From positions 23,250-87,249 of the forward strand of contig NZ_DATJBQ010000178.1 of assembly GCF_035515275.1 (NCBI RefSeq): a stretch of DNA of 64,000 nt. The letters run 5' to 3'. The DNA is from Pusillimonas sp035515275 (GTDB lineage Bacteria; Pseudomonadota; Gammaproteobacteria; Burkholderiales; Burkholderiaceae_B). This document shows, in pieces, positions 18,708 through 26,506 of the stretch (positions are counted from its first letter, which is position 1; each line of letters starts with the position of its first letter). The translations under genes and the position numbers were made by a program. The notes under the pieces were generated by a model. It saw only the letters and a list, made by a program, of their open reading frames with translations, was not told the origin of the DNA and ran no database searches.

Positions 18708-18798
18708 GCCTTCGTGGGGGTATAGCTATTTCAGGACGGTCGGGCGGATTGTGGCAGCGCCCTCCAACGTCCTGAAATAGCTATACCCCCACGAAGGC
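18708..18798. repeat. Long palindromic element E1 with conserved 29-nt centre
   Basis: Perfect 31-bp arms at 18708-18738 and 18768-18798 enclose a 29-base centre (18739-18767). On the minus strand the centre reads TTGGAGGGCGCTGCCACAA, then T, then CCGCCCGAC. The same centre, with a single change (A for T), occurs in element E2 at 24142-24170, whose arms have a different sequence. The element lies between the converging apaH and plsC genes. The rest of the 175-base gap holds only a T-rich stretch at 18690-18703. Confidence 0.9.
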
Positions 18799-18824
18799 TT
18801 GGGTTTTGGCCAGCCGGACCATAC

Positions 18825-19628
18825 TTACGCTGATCGTTCGTAGCGGGGCTCGAAAGGCTCGGGCTGACACACCGGCGCAAGGCGTACAGCCTCGCCTATG
18901 AGGCGCTCGGTATGACGCGCAACCTGAACGCGCCCAAGCGCCTGGCATTGCGCTGGGCTGATCACCGGCAGGAACTCCACTTCTACTGAAACGCCTGTAG
19001 CGCCCAGCAGTGTCCATAAATTGGCCACCAGCGTTTCGTCGCCCACAAACGCGGCGAAATCGCTGCGCTGACCATGGTGCATGAATCGCAGCGCGACCGG
19101 CTGAATCTCTACCTGGGCCCGTACCGCCGGTTCGAACAAACTGGAGTGAAAGGGTAATACGTCAAAGCCATCGGAAGTCGTTCCCTCGGCAAACAGCCCG
19201 ATGACTTCACCACGCTGAAACCGAGCCTGCATTTCATCGCCCACCTGGCGAATGGAATGGCGCTGCCCACGCTGCAAGAACACGGTTCCAACTTTGGCCA
19301 CCAGCCAACCCAACACCGGCCAGGAACGGATTTCACTTTTGGCGACGAAAAAAACGCTGCGCACGCCTGCCAGAATATAAATGTCAATCCAGGAAACGTG
19401 GTTCGCCACCCAAAGGGCAGCTCCTTTCATGCGCGGTTCGCCCAAGACATCGATACGGATACCGCACAGTCGCATCAGCATGCGGGACCATGCGTTGTTC
19501 ATGCGGCCCCTCATGGATGGAGAAACCAGGGGGTAGATTGTGGCGACCGACAGCAAACTTGAAACCAGCCATAGAAGAACGAATGGCAGGCGAAGCAGAA
19601 TTAGCAAAAAACGCAAAATAAGACTCAC
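18825..19628 (-). CDS. plsC: 1-acyl-sn-glycerol-3-phosphate acyltransferase
   Basis: A 267-residue membrane acyltransferase that converts lysophosphatidic acid to phosphatidic acid, or a close homologue acting on another lysolipid. An N-terminal hydrophobic segment (LILRFLLILLRLPFVLLWLV) is followed by NHVSWIDIYIL with the HX4D catalytic motif (about residues 72-77) and FAEGTTSDG. The start is a GTG at 19628. No better ATG gives a complete N-terminus, and the ribosome binding site is weak. It lies in a leftward run below ruvX with a 133-base gap in which I see no clear feature. Confidence 0.88.
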   Translation of the reverse strand: MSLILRFLLILLRLPFVLLWLVSSLLSVATIYPLVSPSMRGRMNNAWSRMLMRLCGIRIDVLGEPRMKGAALWVANHVSWIDIYILAGVRSVFFVAKSEIRSWPVLGWLVAKVGTVFLQRGQRHSIRQVGDEMQARFQRGEVIGLFAEGTTSDGFDVLPFHSSLFEPAVRAQVEIQPVALRFMHHGQRSDFAAFVGDETLVANLWTLLGATGVSVEVEFLPVISPAQCQALGRVQVARHTERLIGEAVRLAPVCQPEPFEPRYERSA

Positions 19629-19761
19629 TGTTCTTTGACTTTTATGTCGTGTTCTCAGGACGGAACGTAATAGTATTACGTTTTAGCGTAGCGGGTAGCG
19701 CCGCAAATCAACACCCAAGACTCTGAGCCGGCCGCAGCACCGCGCTGCTTTCGCGTGCGTG

Positions 19762-20160
19762 TTACGAGGGCAGCGCATCAAGATAACGCTGCAAGATAAT
19801 GGCCGCCGCCATGGCGTCGTCTTGGGCGTGGGTGCCCAGGGCCTGCTGGGCCTCGACACTGCTTCCGCGTTCGTCGACCAGCTCTGCCTTGACGCCGAAC
19901 CGGCCATGCAATTGGTTGGCGAACCGTCTGCACCGCAACGACGCATATTGTTCGCCGCCTTCAGTGGTCAGTGGCAAGCCGACCACCACGCGATCGGGCT
20001 CCCACTCGGCCAGCAATGCCTCAATGGCCTTGAAGCGCTGCTCGCGCGTAACCGGCGTAAGGATGCGCAGCGGCCGGGCGTGCCGGGTCAGCGTGTTGCC
20101 CACCGCCACGCCGATTTTTTTCAGGCCGTAATCGAACGCCAGCAGGGTTTCTTCAGGCAT
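19762..20160 (-). CDS. ruvX: Putative pre-16S rRNA nuclease / Holliday junction resolvase-like protein
   Basis: YqgF/RuvX is an RNase H-fold nuclease implicated in maturation of the 16S rRNA 5' end. It has 132 residues, close to the usual 138. Motifs are LAFDYGLKKIGVAVG (first Asp), RVVVGLPLTTEGGEQ, ELVDERGSSVEAQ and DDAMAAAIILQRYL (last Asp). The start at 20160 overlaps the end of yqgE by 8 bases, the standard yqgE-yqgF pairing. Confidence 0.95.
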   Translation of the reverse strand: MPEETLLAFDYGLKKIGVAVGNTLTRHARPLRILTPVTREQRFKAIEALLAEWEPDRVVVGLPLTTEGGEQYASLRCRRFANQLHGRFGVKAELVDERGSSVEAQQALGTHAQDDAMAAAIILQRYLDALPS

Positions 20161-20743
20161 GACCCGCGTCGCCGGCCAACATGGCCGCACTGATGCCCAG
20201 CACCCCAAGTACGGCGTCGTAACGTTCTTCGGGCGGAACCCTGAAAAGAATGTCGTCGGACGCCGTAACATTGAGCCAGGCATTTTGCGCCATCTCACTT
20301 TCGAGTTGGCCTGCGCCCCACCCTGCATAACCCAGCGTCACCAATAGACGCTCGGGGCCACGCCCCTCGGCGACTTCTTGCAGCACGTCGCGCGACGTAG
20401 TCAGGGCCAGTTCGCCCAAGGGAATACTGGAGGTGTATTCACCTGCCGGCGCATGCAGCACAAAACCGCGATCGGTTTGCACCGGCCCGCCGAAAAACAC
20501 CGGCGTGTCTTGCACGGGACCGATCTCGAGCGACAGATTAAGGTCGATGCGCTGCAATAGGTTGCCGACTGTGAGGTCGGTGGGGCGATTGACGACCAGT
20601 CCCAGGGCGCCATGGCTGGTGTGCTCGCACACATAGATGACGGTGTTGGCCAGGTTGCCGCTTACCATGCCGGGCATGGCCAGCAGAAATTGCCGGGAAA
20701 GATCAATGGCCGATGCGCAATCTGAAACTTTACTGGCTGACAT
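20153..20743 (-). CDS. yqgE: YqgE/AlgH family protein (UPF0301)
   Basis: A 196-residue protein of the UPF0301 family; AlgH of Pseudomonas is a member. The biochemical function is unknown. Typical segments are LSRQFLLAMPGMVSGNLANTVIYVCEH, GALGLVVNRPTDL, VFFGGPVQTDRGFVLH and LVTLGYAGWGAGQLESEM. The start at 20743 follows AGGAGG at ideal spacing; an in-frame start at 20779 is upstream of that site and is not used. Confidence 0.95.
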   Translation of the reverse strand: MSASKVSDCASAIDLSRQFLLAMPGMVSGNLANTVIYVCEHTSHGALGLVVNRPTDLTVGNLLQRIDLNLSLEIGPVQDTPVFFGGPVQTDRGFVLHAPAGEYTSSIPLGELALTTSRDVLQEVAEGRGPERLLVTLGYAGWGAGQLESEMAQNAWLNVTASDDILFRVPPEERYDAVLGVLGISAAMLAGDAGHA

Positions 20744-20784
20744 GATGCGCCCTCCTGTTTGCGGCTGTTGCCATGACAATAAGC

Positions 20785-20949
20785 TTACACCTCCATAAGC
20801 TCGAAGTCTTCTTTACGAGCCCCACATTCGGGGCAGACCCAATTGGGTGGAACATCTTCCCAACGGGTTCCGGGCGCGATGCCTTCTTCGGGCACACCCG
20901 CCTCTTCATCGTAAATCCAGCCACATATCAGACACATCCAGGTACGCAT
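20785..20949 (-). CDS. Rubredoxin
   Basis: A 54-residue iron protein that carries single electrons. Its iron is held by CLIC (Cys6, Cys9) and CPEC (Cys39, Cys42), with the conserved aromatic and Pro residues GWIYDEEAG, W30, VPPNWVCPECG in between. It starts MRTWMCLICGW at 20949, with a GAGAG ribosome binding site, and ends DFELMEV. The redox partner is not in this window. It is divergent from the thiD-like gene, an arrangement I know from other beta-proteobacteria. Confidence 0.96.
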   Translation of the reverse strand: MRTWMCLICGWIYDEEAGVPEEGIAPGTRWEDVPPNWVCPECGARKEDFELMEV

Positions 20950-21107
20950 ATCCGTTACTCTCAAAAAAGGGCGACTCGGGCAGGACGAAATCTCGACCCG
21001 CCGATTGGCGATTCAATTAGAATGGGGTCAATATTACTAAACGCAATAGCTTCCCTCCTTGATTCAAGCCAAAGTTTACGAAACTCGCCTTCCCCCACTC
21101 CCTGCCT

Positions 21108-21911
21108 GTGCTAGTTCCTGACCCTTCCCTGGTACTGTTTTTTGAGCCGTTCGATCCCAGCGGGTCAAGCAATCTGCCTGCCGATGCAGTCAGTTGCGCC
21201 GCGCTGGGCGGACACGCGCTTAGTGTGGTTACCGCCATCCATGTGCAGGACACCGCCGGTATCGAAGACATCCACGCCATGTCGCCCGAGTTTATCGATG
21301 ACCAGGCGCGCTGCCTGCTTGAAGACATGAATGTTCAGGCCATAAAGGCCGGGCCCCTGTACAGCACTGATGCTGTGCGCGTTCTGGCACAGATTGCCGC
21401 CGACTACAGCCATCTTCCGCTGGTGCTGCAGCTGGGTGCGCCCCTTGAAACCAATACGGGCGACGATACCGACCCGGAAGAGGTGCTGGACGCGCTGTTC
21501 GAGCTATTGTTGCCCCAGGCAAACCTGGTTATAGCCGAACATGGCCTGCTTACCCACTGGCAATCCGACGGCATCTTGTCCACGAACGAAACCATGACAC
21601 CCGCCCAGTTGCTGCTTAAATACGGCGCACAATGGGTAATGACCACCGGCGCCCCAATACGCCCAGGGCAAAGCGCTCATTTGCTGCACGGGCCCGAGCA
21701 AGCCACCTACAACTGGTTATGGCAGGCCCCCAGCTCACGACTGGTCGACGTCGACGGCCCGCTTGCCTGTGCGGCCACGCTTGAGCTGGCGCAAGGTCAT
21801 GCAATGCCGCAAGCCATTGAAACCGCTCTTAAGAAGGCCGTGCGCCTTTCCTCGGCAACGTTTCAGCCAGGCATGGGTTATCGAATCATCAATCGCTCTG
21901 CTCATGAATAA
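21108..21911 (+). CDS. ThiD-like (hydroxymethyl)pyrimidine kinase homologue, divergent
   Basis: A 267-residue ribokinase-fold protein resembling HMP/HMP-P kinase ThiD of thiamin synthesis. LGGHALSVVTAIHVQDTAGIED and IKAGPLYSTDAVRVLA align with ThiD. The key motifs are eroded, however. The N-terminal GSDSSGGAGIQAD block reads PFDPSGSSNLPAD, and the catalytic HGTGC anion hole reads VDGPLAC (about residues 215-221). It may be an inactive or repurposed paralogue. The start is a GTG at 21108 without a visible ribosome binding site. thiE overlaps its end by 8 bases, which supports a link to thiamin. Confidence 0.75.
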   Translation: MLVPDPSLVLFFEPFDPSGSSNLPADAVSCAALGGHALSVVTAIHVQDTAGIEDIHAMSPEFIDDQARCLLEDMNVQAIKAGPLYSTDAVRVLAQIAADYSHLPLVLQLGAPLETNTGDDTDPEEVLDALFELLLPQANLVIAEHGLLTHWQSDGILSTNETMTPAQLLLKYGAQWVMTTGAPIRPGQSAHLLHGPEQATYNWLWQAPSSRLVDVDGPLACAATLELAQGHAMPQAIETALKKAVRLSSATFQPGMGYRIINRSAHE

Positions 21912-22569
21912 ATCGTCTACTACACGGTTTCCACGAGGCCTCTACGGCATCACACCCGACTGGGAAGACACCGACAAACTGACCGAAGCGGTACGGCAGG
22001 CCGCAGCGGGCGGCATGACAGCGCTGCAATGGCGCCGCAAAACCGGCAGCCACGCCCAACGTCTTGCGCAGGGCAAGGCATTGCGCCGGCTCTGCAGCGC
22101 ACTGGGCATCGTGTTCATGGTCAACGACAGCCTTGAAACGGCCCTGCAGCTTGAGGCCGATGGCGCGCATCTGGGCCGCGACGACGGCCCGCTGACGGCG
22201 GCACGCAAGGCGCTGGGGCCTGACCGCCTTCTGGGCGCTTCGTGCTACAACCAACCCCAGCTTGCCGAACAGGCCCTTGCAGCCGGTGCCGACTACATTG
22301 CCTTCGGCGCCATGTATCCGTCGCAGGTAAAGCCCGAGGCAGTGCAGGCGAGCCTCGAGCACCTGCGCATCGCACAGCACCTGGCCGCCTCTTTCGCAAC
22401 AGAGCACTCACGCGCCGCCGTCGTGGCCATTGGCGGCATCACTCCCGACAATGCGGCACCGCTTGTCGAGGCAGGTGCCGACAGCATCGCCTTGATCAGC
22501 GGCCTTTTCGAGGCGCCCGACATCCAGGCAGCCGCCGCACGCTGCCGCGCTTTGTTCAAGGCAGCCTAG
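21904..22569 (+). CDS. thiE: Thiamine-phosphate synthase
   Basis: ThiE condenses HMP-pyrophosphate with the thiazole phosphate to give thiamin phosphate. It has 221 residues and a TIM-barrel pattern: GLYGITPDW, ALQWRRK in place of the common QLREK, FMVNDSLETALQLEADGAHLGRDD, GASCYNQ, YIAFGAMYPSQVKPEA, VVAIGGITPDNA and ISGLF. The ATG at 21904 overlaps the end of the ThiD-like gene. hemL follows after 115 bases and has its own start region. Confidence 0.93.
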   Translation: MNKSSTTRFPRGLYGITPDWEDTDKLTEAVRQAAAGGMTALQWRRKTGSHAQRLAQGKALRRLCSALGIVFMVNDSLETALQLEADGAHLGRDDGPLTAARKALGPDRLLGASCYNQPQLAEQALAAGADYIAFGAMYPSQVKPEAVQASLEHLRIAQHLAASFATEHSRAAVVAIGGITPDNAAPLVEAGADSIALISGLFEAPDIQAAAARCRALFKAA

Positions 22570-22684
22570 CCCGCCACGCTGCAAGCGCTGCCGCGCCCGC
22601 CCACGGCGCCTGCCGGCTTGGTATGCTTATGGCTTCATATCGGCCTTCATTGGCCGCCCAAGTATTACTACCGGATCTTGCATC

Positions 22685-23962
22685 ATGCCCCGTAACGCCT
22701 CCTTATTTGAACGCGCCTGCCAAACCATTCCGGGCGGCGTCAATTCGCCCGTACGTGCCTTCCGATCGGTCGGCGGCGTGCCACGTTTCGTCACGCGCGC
22801 ACAAGGCCCCTACATCTGGGACGCCGAAGACAAGCGTTACATCGACTACGTCGGCTCGTGGGGCCCTGCCATTTTGGGCCATGCCCACCCCGAGATCGTT
22901 CGTGTCGTGCAAGAAACGGCGGTCAATGGCTTGTCTTTCGGTGCGCCCACCGAAGGCGAGATCGACATTGCGGAAGCCATCGTTGCGCGTATTCCATCCA
23001 TCGAGAAAGTACGCTTGGTCAGCTCGGGAACCGAAGCGACCATGTCGGCCATACGGTTGGCCCGAGGCGTAACCAACCGCCCCAAAATCATCAAATTCGA
23101 AGGCTGCTACCACGGCCATGCCGACAGCCTGCTGGTCAAGGCGGGGTCGGGCATGCTGACCTTCGGCCACCCCACTTCGGCAGGGGTTCCGGCCGAGTTC
23201 ATTCAGCACACGCTGGTGCTCGACTTCAACCGCCTCGAAGCCGTTGAAGCCGCATTCAAGCAATACCCCGACGAAATCGCCTGCATCATCGTCGAGCCCA
23301 TTGCCGGCAATATGAACCTGGTCAAGCCCGCAGCAGGCTTTCTGGAAGGCTTGCGCGCCCTGTGCACCCAGTACGGCGCCCTGCTTATTTTCGACGAAGT
23401 CATGACGGGCTTTCGTGCCGGGCCACAGGGTGTTCAGGGCCTGACCGGCGTCAAGCCCGACATCACCACCCTTGCCAAGGTCATTGGCGGCGGCATGCCG
23501 GTAGGCGCCTTTGGCGGCCGCGCCGACATCATGGAACACGTTGCGCCCCTTGGCCCCGTGTACCAGGCCGGCACCTTGTCGGGCAACCCGGTGGCAGTGG
23601 CCGCCGGGTTGACCACCTTGCGCCTGCTGTCCGAGCCGGGCTTCTACGAGCGCCTGGGCGCACAGACCCAAAAGCTCACCGCGGGCCTGATCGAACGCGC
23701 CCAGGCGGCCAAACTGCCTTTCAGCGCAGACTCCGTCGGCGGCATGTTCGGCATTTATTTCCGCGAGGGCATCCCCACGACCTTCGAAGAAGTGTCGGCG
23801 TCCGATGTAGAGCGCTTCAAGAAATTCTTCCACGCCATGTTAATTCGAGGCGTGTACCTGGCACCTTCCGCATTCGAGGCGGGCTTCGTCTCGTCCACCC
23901 ATGACGACGCGGTGATCCAAACAACGCTCGACGCCGCCGAAGAGGCATTCGCCACACTTTAA
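22685..23962 (+). CDS. hemL: Glutamate-1-semialdehyde 2,1-aminomutase
   Basis: HemL converts glutamate-1-semialdehyde to 5-aminolevulinate, the first committed haem precursor in the C5 pathway. It has 425 residues. It is a PLP class III aminotransferase-fold enzyme with IPGGVNSPVRAFRSVGG at the N-terminus, SSGTEATMSAIRLAR, YHGHADSLL, IFDEVMTGFR and TTLAKVIGGGMPVGAFGG with the PLP Lys at about residue 266. The 3' end is followed by 439 bases without a gene. Confidence 0.98.
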   Translation: MPRNASLFERACQTIPGGVNSPVRAFRSVGGVPRFVTRAQGPYIWDAEDKRYIDYVGSWGPAILGHAHPEIVRVVQETAVNGLSFGAPTEGEIDIAEAIVARIPSIEKVRLVSSGTEATMSAIRLARGVTNRPKIIKFEGCYHGHADSLLVKAGSGMLTFGHPTSAGVPAEFIQHTLVLDFNRLEAVEAAFKQYPDEIACIIVEPIAGNMNLVKPAAGFLEGLRALCTQYGALLIFDEVMTGFRAGPQGVQGLTGVKPDITTLAKVIGGGMPVGAFGGRADIMEHVAPLGPVYQAGTLSGNPVAVAAGLTTLRLLSEPGFYERLGAQTQKLTAGLIERAQAAKLPFSADSVGGMFGIYFREGIPTTFEEVSASDVERFKKFFHAMLIRGVYLAPSAFEAGFVSSTHDDAVIQTTLDAAEEAFATL

Positions 23963-24041
23963 TCCGCGAATCGACCACCCTGCCGGCCGCCGCCGCCGCG
24001 GCCATTTCCCGCAGCTGCAGCTGCAGCCGCAACCGCTGCCC

Positions 24042-24119
24042 CAAGCCGCTGGCGCAAGCCGCTGGCGCAAGCCGTCTCCGCAAGCCGTCTCCGCAAGCCG
24101 TCTCCGCAAGCCGTTGGGG
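24042..24119. repeat. Six tandem copies of a 13-bp unit
   Basis: Six head-to-tail copies of CAAGCCGNNNNNG start at 24042, 24055, 24068, 24081, 24094 and 24107. Copies 1-2 read CAAGCCGCTGGCG, copies 3-5 read CAAGCCGTCTCCG, and the last (CAAGCCGTTGGGG) runs into the left arm of element E2. CTGCAG-rich sequence lies just before. It is non-coding; open frames across it are low-complexity artefacts. Confidence 0.9.
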
Positions 24120-24202
24120 GCGAGGGTGTGCCAAACGGGCGTTGGAGGGCGCTGCCACAAACCGCCCGACCGCCCGTTTGGCACACCCTCGCCCCCAACG
24201 GC
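24110..24202. repeat. Long palindromic element E2 with conserved 29-nt centre
   Basis: Perfect 32-bp arms at 24110-24141 and 24171-24202 enclose the 29-base centre TTGGAGGGCGCTGCCACAA, then A, then CCGCCCGAC (24142-24170). The centre matches E1 at 28 of 29 positions, in the opposite orientation, while the arms differ in sequence from those of E1. It lies between the converging hemL and ridA-like genes. Confidence 0.92.
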
Positions 24203-24276
24203 GCTCAAGAACCCAAATAGCACGCTCACCAGATAGTAAGCTCACCCTATAGCGACCGCCCAACGCCACATAAACA

Positions 24277-24353
24277 AAAGCCCACCAAATAAACTGCGCC
24301 CCAAAAATCGGATCAAATCCAACTTTTGGGGCGCAGTTTATTTGGCGGGCTTT
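24277..24353. terminator. Bidirectional terminator with a 30-bp stem
   Basis: The arms 24277-24306 and 24324-24353 pair over 30 bases with one mismatch (A24284 against G24346). Key segments are AAATAAACTGCGCCCCAAAA and its complement. The 17-base loop contains GGATCAAATCC. T-rich flanks occur on both strands, so it can stop both hemL and the leftward operon. The stem is far longer than a terminator needs. Confidence 0.8.
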
Positions 24354-24401
24354 CTTCAGCCTGGGCCTACCCGTTAAGCAGACCCACCAAAGGCACCGGT
24401 A

Positions 24402-24809
24402 CTACGCCCCCGGCACCACTGCCGTGACTTCGATCTCGACCTTGGCACGGTCCTCAACCAAATCAGCCACTTCCACCGCTGTCATGGCAGGAAAATTCTT
24501 ACCGATGATTTCACGATAGTGCTGGCCGATTTCGCGCAGCGAAGCCACATACTCTTTTTTGTCGACCACATACCAGGTCATGCGGGTAATGTGCTCGGGG
24601 CCTGCGCCGCCTTCTTTAAGGATAGCAACAATATTGCGCAGGGTCTGGCCAACCTGTTCGGCCAGGTCGTCGCTTTCGAATTCCTGCTGGGCGTTCCAGG
24701 CGATCTGGCCACCTACAAAGATAATACGGCTGCCAACAGTCAGCTCATTCATGATGCCGTTGGAATAACCGCGGGGCGGTGCCCAGTCGGATGGTTGCAG
24801 AACTTTCAT
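24402..24809 (-). CDS. RidA/YjgF/YER057c/UK114 family protein
   Basis: A 135-residue protein of the Rid superfamily, small trimers of which some hydrolyse enamines and imines to ketones and ammonia. The fold signature is clear (GSRIIFVGGQIAWNA, TLRNIVAILKEGGAGPEHITRMTWYV, VEIEVTAVV). The active-site Arg of archetypal RidA (Arg105 in PARSCVEV) is Met109 here (PAMTAVEV), so it belongs to a non-archetypal subgroup. It is the last gene of the aminobenzoate operon, 27 bases after the CoA ligase gene. That suggests a role with the enamine product of 2-aminobenzoyl-CoA reduction. The start follows GAGAGG. Confidence 0.88.
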   Translation of the reverse strand: MKVLQPSDWAPPRGYSNGIMNELTVGSRIIFVGGQIAWNAQQEFESDDLAEQVGQTLRNIVAILKEGGAGPEHITRMTWYVVDKKEYVASLREIGQHYREIIGKNFPAMTAVEVADLVEDRAKVEIEVTAVVPGA

Positions 24810-24836
24810 TCAATCCTCTCGATAAAAAGACAAGAC

Positions 24837-26477
24837 TTAATTGCGGCGCAGAACAAAGCGCTGAAGCTTGCCGGTTTCAGTCCTAGGTAGAGCCGTGACA
24901 AACTCAATGGCTCGTGGATACTTATAAGGAGCAATCTGCGCCTTGACGTGGTCTTGCAGTGCTTTGACCATGGCTGCGTCGCCGGTGAACCCCGGCTTGA
25001 GCACAACAAATGCCTTGACGATGTTGCCGCGGTCTTCGTCGGGTATACCGACCACACCACATTCGGCCACCGCCTCGTGCTTCAGCATGGCGTCTTCCAC
25101 TTCGGGTCCGGCTATGTTGTAGCCCGCCGAAATAATCATGTCGTCGTTGCGCGCCTGATAAAAGAAGTAGCCGTCGTCGTCGCGCACAAAGGTGTCACCC
25201 GGCAGATTCCAGCCCTTTTGCACAAAAACACGCTGGCGCTCGTCGTCGAGGTAACGGCAGCCCGTGGGGCCTTTGACCACCAGGCGACCCACCGTGCCGT
25301 TGGGGACCGGGTTGAGGTTCTCGTCGACTACCTGGGCCACGTAGCCCGGCACGACCGTGCCGATGGCGCCCCGGCGCACGTCTTCGGGCGCGCTGGCCAC
25401 GAACACGTGGATCATTTCAGTTCCGCCGATGCCGTCGATCATTTCGATGCCGCTGGCCTGCTTCCAAAGCTGGCGGGTGGCGTCGGGCAGTGCCTCGCCG
25501 GCCGAGACCGTTTTCTTGAGCGACGTCAATTTGTACTTGGGCACCAGCTCGGCCATTTGCCGATAGAACGTAGGGGCGGTAAAGGTCATGGTCACACCGA
25601 AATCGTCTACCGTGGCCAGAAGCTCGGCGGGCGTCAGCTTTTCGACCAACACCGTCGAGCCCCCTACTCGTAGCGGGAAGCACAACAGCCCTCCGAGGCC
25701 AAAGGTAAACGCCAGGGGCGGTGTGCCGCACACCACTTCGTCGGGTGTCATGCGCAAGACATGCTTCGAGAACGTGTCGCACATGGCCAGGACGTCGCGA
25801 TGAAAATGCATGCAGCCTTTGGGCTTGCCGGTAGTACCACTGGTAAAGGCAATCAGGCAGACATCATCAACCGCCGTGTCACAAGGCGTGAACTGGGCGG
25901 GCTTCGTCTTGGCGATGCTTTCGAGCGAACCGGCGCCCTCGTCATGAAAATAAATAATCTGTGTCAGGTCGGGGCAATACGCGGCATGTCCGGCATCAAG
26001 GCAATGCTCGATTTCGTCGGCCAGTCGCTTGTCGCACAAAGCGGCCGAAATACGGGCCTTTTCGATAATGGGCTTGAGCTCGACCGCACGTAACAGCGGC
26101 ATGGTGGGCACCACCACCAAACCCGCCTTGACCACCGCCAGCCACGAGGCGGCCATCATGGCGTTGTTGGGGCCGCGCAGCAACACGCGGTTGCCCGGCA
26201 CAAGCTTCATGTCTTCAATTAGGACATGGGCGATTCGGTTGGTGAGCTCGGCCAGCTCGCGGTAACTTAAAGCGTGTTTTCCTTGTTCGTCGCGCCAGCG
26301 CAAGGCGATTCGGTCGCCATTGCCCCGGGCCACGTGAGCGTCGACCAGCTCGACCACGCAGTTGAGGCGGTCGGGATAATCGACATCGGGGTTACCTTCT
26401 AGCAAAAACTCGGGCCATTCCGCCATCGGCGGCAGGTGGTCTTTTGCGAAAGTATCGATATGGGCAGAGCGTGCCAT
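24837..26477 (-). CDS. Aryl-CoA ligase, probable 2-aminobenzoate-CoA ligase
   Basis: A 546-residue AMP-forming acyl-CoA synthetase of the benzoate-CoA ligase group. It has the AMP-binding P-loop FTSGTTGKPKGC (about residues 211-222), GIGGTEMIHVF, PGDTFVRDDDGYFFYQARNDDMI and the C-terminal catalytic Lys region LPRTETGKLQRF. Aryl substrates are suggested by its partner genes: the bifunctional monooxygenase/reductase of the operon acts on 2-aminobenzoyl-CoA or salicylyl-CoA. By family and context I infer activation of 2-aminobenzoate (anthranilate); benzoate or salicylate cannot be excluded. The start at 26477 follows AGGAG. Confidence 0.85.
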   Translation of the reverse strand: MARSAHIDTFAKDHLPPMAEWPEFLLEGNPDVDYPDRLNCVVELVDAHVARGNGDRIALRWRDEQGKHALSYRELAELTNRIAHVLIEDMKLVPGNRVLLRGPNNAMMAASWLAVVKAGLVVVPTMPLLRAVELKPIIEKARISAALCDKRLADEIEHCLDAGHAAYCPDLTQIIYFHDEGAGSLESIAKTKPAQFTPCDTAVDDVCLIAFTSGTTGKPKGCMHFHRDVLAMCDTFSKHVLRMTPDEVVCGTPPLAFTFGLGGLLCFPLRVGGSTVLVEKLTPAELLATVDDFGVTMTFTAPTFYRQMAELVPKYKLTSLKKTVSAGEALPDATRQLWKQASGIEMIDGIGGTEMIHVFVASAPEDVRRGAIGTVVPGYVAQVVDENLNPVPNGTVGRLVVKGPTGCRYLDDERQRVFVQKGWNLPGDTFVRDDDGYFFYQARNDDMIISAGYNIAGPEVEDAMLKHEAVAECGVVGIPDEDRGNIVKAFVVLKPGFTGDAAMVKALQDHVKAQIAPYKYPRAIEFVTALPRTETGKLQRFVLRRN

Positions 26478-26506
26478 TTTTTGTCTCCTGGTTGATCGGC
26501 CGGGCA

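Noticed and set aside
22703..23833. A 376-residue open frame antisense to hemL
   Set aside because: It is a shadow of hemL codon bias, with no ribosome binding site or motif.
24042..24119. Possible CRISPR array
   Set aside because: The 13-bp units are directly adjacent, without unique spacers, and there are no cas genes.
23817..24269. Arg/Ala-rich open frames on the minus strand over the 13-bp repeats
   Set aside because: The translation is a low-complexity product of the tandem repeat and palindrome, and the frames run into hemL.
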